DNA of 12,207 nt from Pseudomonadota bacterium (GTDB lineage Bacteria; Pseudomonadota; Alphaproteobacteria; CACIAM-22H2). The notes under the pieces were generated by a model that was not told the origin of the DNA, searched no databases, and was given only the letters and a program-made list of their open reading frames with translations. The DNA is taken from NCBI GenBank assembly GCA_020161965.1, contig JAIUNH010000062.1, positions 1 through 12,207 on the forward strand, in the 5' to 3' direction. Both the position numbers and the translations under genes were made by a program. This document shows positions 6,408 through 11,859 of the stretch, piece after piece. Numbering within the stretch: position 1 is the stretch's first letter; each line of letters begins with the position of its first letter.

Positions 6408-7251
6408 AATTCATCAGTAGCAGGCCGCAGACCATCACGATGGCGGCGACGAAGCGCTTGGCGCCGAAGGATTCGCGCAGCAGATACATGCCCATCAGCG
6501 ATGCAAACAGCACCGATGTTTCGCGCAAGGCCGAGATGTGTGCTACCGGCGATACGCTGGTCGCCCAGATCGCGATGCCGTAACCGATCGCCGCGACCGT
6601 GCCACCGGCCGTGCCCCGCCACCAATATTTCCGGATATAGGGGATGATCGCCGCGCGGCGCTTCAGGCACGCGACGACGAAGACCCAAGGTCCTTCCAGA
6701 ATATTGAGCCAGGCGATGTAGCCGATTGCATTGCCCGACGCGCGCGCGCCCATTGCATCGACCACGGTGTAGCCCGCGATGGTGCAGCCGGTGAGTACGG
6801 CCAAGGCCGTCGCGCGGCGGTCGTCGGCGCTGGGCAGGCCGCGCGCGAGCGCGAGCCCCGCAACGCCGAGCGACACGAGCACGACGCCGGCGGTTTCGCG
6901 CCACGAGAGATATTCGCCGATCAATACGCCGGAGAAGACCGCGACCAGCGTGGGGCCCAGCCCGCGTGCGATCGGGTAGACATGGCTCAAATCGCCGACC
7001 GCATAGGCCTTCAGCAGGAAATAGTAATAGGCGCAGTGGATCAGCACCGACGCGATCAGGAAACCCCAGCTTTCCGGGGCGGGCGCGCCGACGAAGGGCA
7101 CGATGAACAGGCTGGCGACGCAGCCCGCGAGCATGACGAGACCGAACGAGGCGAGCCGGTCGGGGTCCGATTTCACCACCGCGTTCCAGCTTGCGTGCAT
7201 CAAGGCCGCGAGCAGCACCAAGCCCGCGACGGTCGGATCGAGTTTGTCCAA
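6394..7251 (-). CDS. EamA/DMT family transporter
   Basis: A 285-residue integral inner-membrane protein with about ten hydrophobic helices, arranged as two five-helix EamA repeats (about 5-140 and 150-285). Typical features are the N-terminal LMHASWNAVVK, the SHVYPIARGLGPTLVAVFSGVLIGE segment closing the first repeat, and HISALRETSVLFASLMGMYLLRE in the second. Members export or import small metabolites such as amino acids; the substrate cannot be told. The start is a TTG at 7251, supported by a strong GGGGGAG 8 nt upstream; the next in-frame Met (18) lies inside the first helix. The SD is in one arm of a hairpin. The last 14 bp overlap the 3' end of the NUDIX gene tail to tail. Confidence 0.88.
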   Translation of the reverse strand: MDKLDPTVAGLVLLAALMHASWNAVVKSDPDRLASFGLVMLAGCVASLFIVPFVGAPAPESWGFLIASVLIHCAYYYFLLKAYAVGDLSHVYPIARGLGPTLVAVFSGVLIGEYLSWRETAGVVLVSLGVAGLALARGLPSADDRRATALAVLTGCTIAGYTVVDAMGARASGNAIGYIAWLNILEGPWVFVVACLKRRAAIIPYIRKYWWRGTAGGTVAAIGYGIAIWATSVSPVAHISALRETSVLFASLMGMYLLRESFGAKRFVAAIVMVCGLLLMNFKIV

Positions 7252-7258
7252 CTTGGTT

Positions 7259-7276
7259 TCTCCCCCGACCGGGAGA
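7259..7276 (-). promoter_or_regulatory. Hairpin enclosing the SD of the EamA gene
   Basis: On the minus strand, TCTCCC (7276-7271) and GGGAGA (7264-7259) pair with a 6-nt loop. The second arm is part of the GGGGGAG SD that serves the TTG start at 7251. Together with the TTG start this suggests low or regulated translation; that reading is inference. Confidence 0.45.
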
Positions 7277-7355
7277 CTACCGTCATCGAATCGTAACGTG
7301 CGGAAAATCGCGACGCGCCATCGGCATTCCCGATCTGCGCGGCGTGCCGACGCTC

Positions 7356-7386
7356 AAAAAACAAAAAGCCCGGAAATTCCGGGCTT
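7356..7386 (-). terminator. Strong intrinsic terminator for the polylysine micro-gene transcript
   Basis: Read on the minus strand, AAGCCCGG (7386-7379) and CCGGGCTT (7373-7366) form an 8-bp stem with a 5-nt AATTT loop, extendable to 10 bp, directly followed by TTTTTGTTTTTT (7367-7356). This is a textbook Rho-independent terminator on the minus strand; the plus-strand side has no T-run. It lies about 95 bp past the stop of the micro-gene and shields the EamA gene from read-through. Confidence 0.9.
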
Positions 7387-7427
7387 CAAAAATTCGAACT
7401 TCGTTTTAACGGGGCCCGGAAGTGAAT

Positions 7428-7459
7428 GGGGGCGCGAGAGTAAAGACCCTCACGCCCCC
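7428..7459 (-). promoter_or_regulatory. Long stable hairpin in the micro-gene 3' region
   Basis: On the minus strand, GGGGGCGTGAG (7459-7449) pairs with CTCGCGCCCCC (7438-7428) over 11 bp, with one U-G wobble and a 10-nt loop. It begins about 22 nt after the micro-gene stop codon and about 40 nt ahead of the terminator. It may stabilise the mRNA or be a structural element of a small RNA. Confidence 0.65.
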
Positions 7460-7480
7460 AAATGCACCGAGCGAAGCCGC

Positions 7481-7531
7481 TTACTTCTTCTTCTTCGCGG
7501 CTTTCTTCTTCGCCTTTTTCTTCGCAGCCAT
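7481..7531 (-). CDS. Lysine-rich 16-residue protein (MAAKKKAKKKAAKKKK)
   Basis: This 51-bp gene encodes MAAKKKAKKKAAKKKK, with ten Lys, five Ala and the start Met, ending in TAA. It is far shorter than usual annotation cut-offs. Support: a near-perfect SD, AAGGAG, with GGAG ending 6 nt before the ATG; mixed AAG/AAA and GCG/GCC/GCT codons rather than a simple DNA repeat; and a dedicated terminator downstream. The composition resembles the Lys-Ala tails of histone H1-like proteins, so binding of DNA or RNA is a reasonable guess, but no fold or enzyme can be inferred. Runs of lysine codons could also slow ribosomes, so the peptide might act as a leader-type regulatory ORF. It sits in a transcript of roughly 300 nt with hairpins on both sides. 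Confidence 0.75.
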   Translation of the reverse strand: MAAKKKAKKKAAKKKK

Positions 7532-7591
7532 GATTGACTCCTTGTTTCCGATGGTGTCGGTCCGGGAAGAGCACGCTGCCGATCGGGGCGG

Positions 7592-7614
7592 GGTCACTGC
7601 CGAAGCACTGAACC
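7592..7614 (-). promoter_or_regulatory. TTCG-capped hairpin in the micro-gene leader
   Basis: On the minus strand, GGTTCAGTGC (7614-7605), the tetraloop TTCG (7604-7601) and GCAGTGACC (7600-7592) form a stem with two mismatches. It lies about 60 nt upstream of the AAGGAG/ATG of the micro-gene, in the presumed 5' leader. Confidence 0.45.
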
Positions 7615-7667
7615 GGTCGATCGATAACGGGTTAACGCCCTCCCTGTATGCGGTCCCAACAACGCTA

Positions 7668-7696
7668 GAACATCATTAAGTGCAAGGACATGTCAA
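7668..7696 (-). promoter_or_regulatory. Putative sigma70 promoter of the micro-gene
   Basis: On the minus strand a perfect -35, TTGACA, lies at 7696-7691. A 17-bp spacer leads to ATGTTC at 7673-7668, a poor -10, with TGTTCT one base further as an alternative. A start near 7660 would give a leader of about 130 nt and a full transcript of about 300 nt to the terminator at 7356. The -10 is the weak point. Confidence 0.45.
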
Positions 7697-7880
7697 GGAA
7701 TTTCAATATGAGGGGGGTGGTCGTGCCTTCGCCCACCATCGCTTGGGCCTTACGCCGAGTCTAGCGGATGACTCGAAATATGAGTCTAGCGCTAGCGCCA
7801 GACATGCAAGAAACCCGCATGAAATCAGCGTTAAATGCATGTCGCGCCGGCCGCGCGAAACACACGCAACGGTAGTTCGA
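7697..7880. other. Gene-free stretch downstream of ftsY with clustered GANTC and CTAG sites
   Basis: No gene is visible. GAGTCTAGCG occurs twice as a direct repeat (7757-7766 and 7782-7791) with GACTC between (7770-7774), giving three GANTC sites within 30 bp. CTAG, a tetranucleotide often avoided in bacteria, occurs three times in 35 bp (7761, 7786, 7792), the last within the palindrome GCGCTAGCGC (7789-7798). Further on, GACATGC (7801-7807) and GCATGTC (7837-7843) form a spaced 7-bp inverted repeat. This may include the ftsY transcript end, though no T-tract follows any stem. Confidence 0.5.
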
Positions 7881-8801
7881 TCACGCTTCCGGAAGATCGA
7901 GAAGACCGCGCGCGAATCCGCGCGCATCGAAGTCGCGAAGGTCGTCGATTCCCTCTCCGACACCGATCAACACCGCCGGAGTCGCGAATCGATTCGCGAT
8001 CGCGACCAGAACGCCGCCTTTGGCGCTGCCGTCGAGCTTCGTCAGCGCCAACGAATCGACCGCGACGATCGACGTGAACGTCTCGACCTGCGCGATCGCG
8101 TTCTGACCGATCGTCGCGTCGAGTACGAGCAGCACGGTGTGCGGTGCGGTGTCGTCGAGCTTCTTGATGACGCGCACGACCTTCTTCAACTCGTCCATCA
8201 GGTCGGCTTTGTTGTGCAAACGACCGGCGGTGTCGATCAACAACACGTCGCTGCCCGCGTCGCGCGCCTTCTCCAGCGCTTCGAATGCCAAGGCGGCGGG
8301 GTCGCCGCCCTCTTTCGTCGACACGAATTGCGCTTTCGACCGTTCGGCCCAGATGCCGAGCTGCGACACCGCCGCCGCGCGGAACGTATCGCCCGCCGCG
8401 AGCGTGACGCGCTTGCCGTCCGCGGCCAGCGACGACGCCAATTTGCCGATCGTCGTCGTCTTGCCGCTGCCGTTGACGCCCACGACCAGCACGACATGCG
8501 GTTTAAGGGCGGGGTTGGGCGCGAATTTTTTCGCAACGGGCGCCAAAATCGTCTCGATATCCTCGGCGAGCAGTTCTTTGACTCGTTCGATCGAAGTTTC
8601 GGCCGGAAGTTTTCGCGCGCGCAAGGCTTCGACCAGCTTCGCCGCGACCGATGGCCCCAGATCGGCTTCGATCAGCGCGTCTTCCAGCGCTTGATAGGCC
8701 GCTTCGTCGAGCCGGCCGATATTGAGGGCGCGCGAAATCCCTTCCGCGAGCCGAGCCGAAGATTTCTTGAGACCCGTTTTGAGACGCTGAAACCAGCTCA
8801 T
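7881..8801 (-). CDS. ftsY: Signal recognition particle receptor FtsY
   Basis: FtsY is the membrane-associated GTPase that receives SRP-ribosome complexes from Ffh and hands them to the Sec translocon. The 306 residues comprise the helical N domain (about 1-100) and the G domain with all motifs: P-loop GVNGSGKTTT (108-117), DTFRAAA (138-144), DTAGR (190-194), TKLDG (254-258) and GVGE (280-283). The start MSWFQRLKTGLKKSS is basic and amphipathic, suiting direct lipid contact; the long acidic A domain of E. coli FtsY (497 residues) is absent, as in other alphaproteobacterial members. The ATG (8799-8801) overlaps the mtaB stop as ATGA, implying translational coupling. It is the last gene of the dapF-mtaB-ftsY set; its partner ffh is encoded 3 kb away on the other strand. 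Confidence 0.97.
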   Translation of the reverse strand: MSWFQRLKTGLKKSSARLAEGISRALNIGRLDEAAYQALEDALIEADLGPSVAAKLVEALRARKLPAETSIERVKELLAEDIETILAPVAKKFAPNPALKPHVVLVVGVNGSGKTTTIGKLASSLAADGKRVTLAAGDTFRAAAVSQLGIWAERSKAQFVSTKEGGDPAALAFEALEKARDAGSDVLLIDTAGRLHNKADLMDELKKVVRVIKKLDDTAPHTVLLVLDATIGQNAIAQVETFTSIVAVDSLALTKLDGSAKGGVLVAIANRFATPAVLIGVGEGIDDLRDFDARGFARGLLDLPEA

Positions 8802-10024
8802 GCCACTGCCCGCAACTGCCGTCCGTCGTGACCCAGGATGCGTGCGGGCACGAGTGTGCCGCGCATCATCTCGCGATCGAGCCGCACGCGCGTGCCCCGC
8901 GCATCCAGCCCATCGCGGCGCGAGGCTTCGACCAAAACATCGGCCGTTGCGCCGATCCGCCGGTCGAGATCGCGCGCGCGCGACGCCGCGACCGCATGGC
9001 GCAACGCTTCGGCGCGGCGGCGGATCGTTTCGCTGTCGAGCTGGGGCATGCGCGCGGCGGGCGTGTTGTCGCGCGGGGAATAGGGGAACACATGCGCATC
9101 GGCGAGGCCGATCTCGTCGACCAGTGCGAGCGTCTGCGCGAAAGCGTCGCCGCTTTCAGTGGGAAAGCCTGCGATCAGATCGGCGGTCAGCGCCACATCA
9201 TTGCGGGCTGCGCGCGCGCGTTTGGCCACCGCAATCACGTCGGCGCGCGAATGGCGGCGCTTCATGCGCTTCAAGATCAAATCGTCGCCCGCCTGGATCG
9301 ACAGGTGCAGCTGACCCGCAAAGCGCGGCTCGTTGGCCAGCAGATCGAAAATATCGTCGTCGATCTCGGCCGGATCGACCGAGGAGAGGCGCAAACGCGC
9401 GAGATCGGGGCATGCGGCGAGGATCACCTTGGCGGCGGCGCCCAGTCGCGGCGTGCCCGGCAGGTCCTGGCCCCACGAGGTGAGGTCGACGCCGGTTAGC
9501 ACGATCTCGCGCTTGCCCGCGTTCACGGCCGCTTGCGCACGTGCGATCACGCGATCGAGCGGCAAGGAACGCGAATTGCCGCGCCCATAGGGGATCACGC
9601 AAAACGTGCAGCGATGGTCGCAGCCTTGCTGGATTTCCAGAAATTCGCGCGTGCGGCCGCTATCGGGCGGCGTATCGGTCTCGACGAAGTCGCGCGACAC
9701 CATGATATCGCCGACGGTGGCGTCCGCACCGGCCCAGGTTGCCGCGTCGAGCTTCTCGCGATTGCCGACCACGGCGGCGACGTTCGGCAAGTCGCGCCAG
9801 CGTTCGGGGGCGATCTGCGCGGCACAGCCCGTGACGACGATGCGCGCTTGCGCGTTCTCGCGGGCGAGTTTGCGGATCGCGGCGGCGGCGTCGCGTTCGG
9901 CCTCGGCTGTGACCGCGCAGGTATTGACGACGATCGTGTTCGTATCGCCCGCGCGCGCGAGCAGCGCTTCGATCGCCGCACTTTCGGCGGCGTTCAGCCG
10001 GCAGCCGAAAGTGATGACGCTCAT
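8798..10024 (-). CDS. mtaB: tRNA (N6-threonylcarbamoyladenosine-37-C2) methylthiotransferase MtaB
   Basis: A radical-SAM methylthiotransferase expected to turn t6A37 into ms2t6A37 in tRNAs reading ANN codons. The 408 residues contain the N-terminal MTTase domain with three cluster-binding cysteines (C8 in FGCRLNAAE, C36 in NTCAVT, C67 in VTGCAAQ), the radical-SAM motif CDHRCTFC (C135, C139, C142) followed by IPYGRGNSRS, and a short C-terminal TRAM-like segment from about 350. FGCRLN and IPYGRG point to MtaB rather than MiaB or RimO. The frame is open to 10252, but the MTTase domain begins at the ATG at 10024, which overlaps the dapF stop as ATGA, so I chose that start. The gene also overlaps ftsY by 4 bp, so all three genes are probably translated in a coupled way. 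Confidence 0.95.
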   Translation of the reverse strand: MSVITFGCRLNAAESAAIEALLARAGDTNTIVVNTCAVTAEAERDAAAAIRKLARENAQARIVVTGCAAQIAPERWRDLPNVAAVVGNREKLDAATWAGADATVGDIMVSRDFVETDTPPDSGRTREFLEIQQGCDHRCTFCVIPYGRGNSRSLPLDRVIARAQAAVNAGKREIVLTGVDLTSWGQDLPGTPRLGAAAKVILAACPDLARLRLSSVDPAEIDDDIFDLLANEPRFAGQLHLSIQAGDDLILKRMKRRHSRADVIAVAKRARAARNDVALTADLIAGFPTESGDAFAQTLALVDEIGLADAHVFPYSPRDNTPAARMPQLDSETIRRRAEALRHAVAASRARDLDRRIGATADVLVEASRRDGLDARGTRVRLDREMMRGTLVPARILGHDGRQLRAVA

Positions 10025-10869
10025 CGCAGCGGCCAAATCCCGCTGAACGACGTCGCGGTCGGGCCGGTCATCAGCACATGGCCGTCGCGCAGCCATTCGA
10101 TCTCGATTTCCGATTTCGGATCGTTCGGGATCGAGCCGTCGACGACGATGGAAACTTTGCGGCCCGCGACCAATTGACGGCGGATCGCGGCGACCCCGGC
10201 GGCGCACGCGCCCGAGCCGCAGGCAAGCGTGATGCCGGCGCCACGTTCCCACACGCGCAGGCGCAGCCGTTCGGGGCTCAGGATTTGCGCCACGCCGATA
10301 TTGGCGCGTTGCGGGAACATCTTATGATGTTCGAATTGCGGACCCAGCTTGTCGAGCTCGATCGCTTCGGCATTCGGCACGAAGAAGGTCGCGTGCGGAT
10401 TGCCCATCGACGTCGCGACCGGCTTGGCCAGCGGGCCCAATTCGATCGGCACGGCGTTGGTGTCGCAGGCCTCGGCCAACGGGATCTCGCGCCAATCCAA
10501 ACGCGCCGGCCCCATATCGACCGTCACGCGGCCATCGGCTTTGCGCGTCGCCTCCAGCGCGCCGGCGATGGTTTGGATCGCCAGCTGGTCTGCGCCGCGT
10601 TCGGCCATCACGCGGTCGGCGACGCAGCGCGTGCCATTGCCGCAGGCGCCGGCCTCGGAGCCGTCCGAATTATAAAAGCGGAAGAACACGTCCGCGTCTT
10701 TGTCCGCCGGCGTTTCGATCACGATCAGCTGATCGAAGCCCACACCGCGATGCCGGTCGGCGATGGCGCGCGCGAGGTCCGGCGTAATCGCGGGCGTATT
10801 CGCGCGCGCGTCCACCACGACGAAGTCGTTGCCGAGCCCATGCATTTTGACGAAAGGCAGCGTGTCCAT
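10021..10869 (-). CDS. dapF: Diaminopimelate epimerase
   Basis: DapF interconverts LL- and meso-diaminopimelate, the last step before lysine and a peptidoglycan precursor, in the cytosol. The 282 residues are standard for the family and show both catalytic cysteines in symmetrical motifs, C76 in ACGNGTRC and C217 in ACGSGACA. Also present are the substrate-binding KMHGLGNDF at 8-16, GNPHA near 156-160 and E208-R209 in WERGAG. The start at 10869 gives the normal family N-terminus. No SD is evident; CTATATC lies 5-11 bp upstream and may be a -10 of a nearly leaderless message. vapC ends only 42 bp upstream on the same strand, so read-through from the toxin-antitoxin pair is possible. The stop overlaps the mtaB start. 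Confidence 0.97.
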   Translation of the reverse strand: MDTLPFVKMHGLGNDFVVVDARANTPAITPDLARAIADRHRGVGFDQLIVIETPADKDADVFFRFYNSDGSEAGACGNGTRCVADRVMAERGADQLAIQTIAGALEATRKADGRVTVDMGPARLDWREIPLAEACDTNAVPIELGPLAKPVATSMGNPHATFFVPNAEAIELDKLGPQFEHHKMFPQRANIGVAQILSPERLRLRVWERGAGITLACGSGACAAGVAAIRRQLVAGRKVSIVVDGSIPNDPKSEIEIEWLRDGHVLMTGPTATSFSGIWPLR

Positions 10870-10911
10870 GCCGGGGATATAGGGGCCGTGCGCCCCAAAA
10901 GTCCACCCGGT

Positions 10912-11334
10912 TCAGGCGGCCAGAACGCGCACCCGTTGGGCGAGATCGGGGGCCTTGGCGGCGGCGCTCGCGAAGCGCCGATCCGCCGTCAGCACCGCGC
11001 AGTCGAGTTCGACCGCGAGGGCAAGATAGAGGCAGTCATAGACCGAATGTGGTAGCCGCAACGCAAGCGCCATCGCCGCCGGCAGTAGCGATGCGTCGGG
11101 TGTCAGCGCGATCGGCAATTCGAGCAGTCGGGTTTGTCGCGCGATGGCCATTGCGGCCGGTTGGCCCGTGAAGCGTGCGATCTTCCAGATCGCGTTCGAA
11201 ACTTCGACCAGCAACAGGTCCGGCGCCTTCATGTCTTTGCCGAAGACCGCTTTCGCGAGCGTTTCCGGCAGCGGGCCGTCCTCGGTCATCGCGTGGACGA
11301 CCGACGCATCGACGATGAGGCGATCCTCGTTCAC
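10912..11334 (-). CDS. vapC: VapC-type PIN-domain toxin
   Basis: VapC toxins are PIN-fold, metal-dependent endoribonucleases, held inactive by the partner antitoxin. Counting from the GTG start, the 140 residues carry the acidic set D9 (LIVDASVV), E44 (LLVEVSNA), D100 (HSVYDCLYLA) and D118 (LTADRRF), so the active site looks intact. The start is ambiguous: an ATG at 11352 adds six residues, but neither has a good SD. I chose GTG at 11334 because it overlaps the vapB stop as GTGA and because PIN toxins usually start just before the first strand. The RNA target is not predictable. The gene ends 42 bp before dapF, in the same orientation. Confidence 0.87.
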   Translation of the reverse strand: MNEDRLIVDASVVHAMTEDGPLPETLAKAVFGKDMKAPDLLLVEVSNAIWKIARFTGQPAAMAIARQTRLLELPIALTPDASLLPAAMALALRLPHSVYDCLYLALAVELDCAVLTADRRFASAAAKAPDLAQRVRVLAA

Positions 11335-11633
11335 CGGTCTTTTGCCAACCATTCGCGCGCGCGTTCATCATCGCGCGCATCGAGTTCGTCCCGGCCTTCG
11401 CGAATCGCCCTGGCCCATTCGGCATCCGAGATGGGATCGACCGGTGCCGTGACTTTCCACTTTGCCTGCAATTCGCGAAAACGCTCCAGCGTGAAGGGCT
11501 GGACGGGCTTCGAGGCGTTCGCCCGGATCGTCCGTTTGGCGGCCTCAGACAGGGTAATCCCTTCCGCTGCCGCCTGAATCCGCAGATTCCGGTGCGTTTC
11601 AGGATCGATGTCGCGGATCAGAATATCGACCAT
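11331..11633 (-). CDS. vapB: Ribbon-helix-helix antitoxin of the VapB/FitA type
   Basis: A 100-residue antitoxin. The N-terminal about 45 residues (VDILIRDIDPETHRNLRIQA, then AEGITLSEAAKRTI) have the strand-helix-helix pattern of FitA/VapB-type DNA-binding domains. The C-terminal part (about 70-100), charged and containing DAEWARAIREGRDELDARDD, would wrap around the toxin. The ATG at 11633 is supported by GGAG 7 nt upstream. Four GATATC palindromes just upstream are the likely operator for autorepression; two of them flank the SD, so bound protein would lie on the start site itself. The pair is presumed to form a VapBC complex. Assignment rests on fold pattern plus gene order; the exact antitoxin subfamily is less certain. 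Confidence 0.85.
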   Translation of the reverse strand: MVDILIRDIDPETHRNLRIQAAAEGITLSEAAKRTIRANASKPVQPFTLERFRELQAKWKVTAPVDPISDAEWARAIREGRDELDARDDERAREWLAKDR

Positions 11634-11635
11634 TT

Positions 11636-11668
11636 GATATCTCCGATATCATTGATATCACTGATATC
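11636..11668 (-). promoter_or_regulatory. Four GATATC palindromes at 9-bp spacing: likely vapBC operator
   Basis: GATATC occurs at 11636-11641, 11645-11650, 11654-11659 and 11663-11668, exactly 9 bp apart, with 3-bp spacers TCC, ATT and ACT. Ribbon-helix-helix antitoxins bind such iterated short palindromes cooperatively. The spacer TCC, read on the minus strand, is part of the vapB SD (GGAG), so repressor binding would cover both operator and ribosome-site DNA. Confidence 0.75.
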
Positions 11669-11683
11669 GATCTCATACAAGTC

Positions 11684-11701
11684 TCACCCTATATAGGGTG
11701 A
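11684..11701. repeat. Perfect 18-bp palindrome between vapB and ffh
   Basis: TCACCCTATATAGGGTGA is a perfect palindrome with a TATATA centre. It lies 16 bp from the last GATATC operator unit and 13 bp before the -35 of the ffh promoter. It could be an operator for a dimeric regulator of either gene, and the TATATA centre could act as a -10 in either direction. Confidence 0.65.
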
Positions 11702-11714
11702 CGAGAGAGTCGAA

Positions 11715-11743
11715 TTGACGGGCGGGGCGCGATCCCCTAAAAC
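11715..11743 (+). promoter_or_regulatory. Sigma70-like promoter upstream of ffh
   Basis: TTGACG (11715-11720), a 17-bp spacer and TAAAAC (11738-11743) match the housekeeping consensus at 5/6 and 4/6 positions with ideal spacing. Initiation near 11750 leaves a leader of about 110 nt before the ffh ATG, and that leader contains a terminator-like element. Confidence 0.65.
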
Positions 11744-11749
11744 CGCCGC

Positions 11750-11834
11750 CATTCAAGGGCAATACGGAACCCTTGGGCCCCTTCCGGGGTCTCCCGCCGT
11801 CCGCGAGTTTCGCGCACGGCGGCCGTTTTGTTTT
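11750..11834 (+). ncRNA. Structured leader RNA or small RNA ahead of ffh
   Basis: About 85 nt run from the predicted start to the end of the T-tract and fold into three successive hairpins: CAAGGG/CCCTTG (11754-11759 with 11770-11775, 10-nt loop), GGCCCC/GGGGTC with a TTCC loop (11776-11781 with 11786-11791, one G-U), and the terminator stem at 11794-11822. It may be an attenuator of ffh or an independent small RNA. It is not SRP 4.5S RNA: the conserved GGAAGGAAGCAGCC core is absent. Confidence 0.5.
11794..11834 (+). terminator. Intrinsic terminator or attenuator 25 bp before the ffh start
   Basis: CCGCCGT (11794-11800) pairs with ACGGCGG (11816-11822). Inside, after one C-C mismatch, CGCGA (11802-11806) pairs with TCGCG (11810-11814) around a GTT loop. 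TTTTGTTTT follows at 11826-11834. The stem is strong and the T-run nearly ideal, yet it sits between a promoter and the essential ffh gene on the same strand. Confidence 0.75.
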
Positions 11835-11859
11835 GGCTTCGAGGTTCGTTTCGGCGCGT

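Noticed and set aside
7386..7574. 62-codon minus-strand frame over the polylysine micro-gene
   Set aside because: It is in a different frame from the SD-supported MAAKKK peptide and runs into the terminator hairpin; its Glu-rich run is the frame-shifted reading of the Lys codons.
7982..7999. 18-bp palindrome TCGCGAATCGATTCGCGA as a binding site
   Set aside because: It lies inside the ftsY coding sequence and is made of codons common in this genome (CGA, TCG, GAT), so composition can explain it.
7680..8831. 383-codon plus-strand frame opposite ftsY
   Set aside because: FtsY on the other strand has all GTPase motifs; this frame has none.
10025..10252. N-terminal extension of MtaB into dapF
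   Set aside because: The extension overlaps the dapF C-terminus and is basic and low in complexity; the ATG overlapping the dapF stop gives the normal MTTase start.
11750..11834. 4.5S SRP RNA gene next to ffh
   Set aside because: The universally conserved GGAAG tetraloop with AGCAGCC core is absent, and the fold is three short hairpins rather than one long rod.
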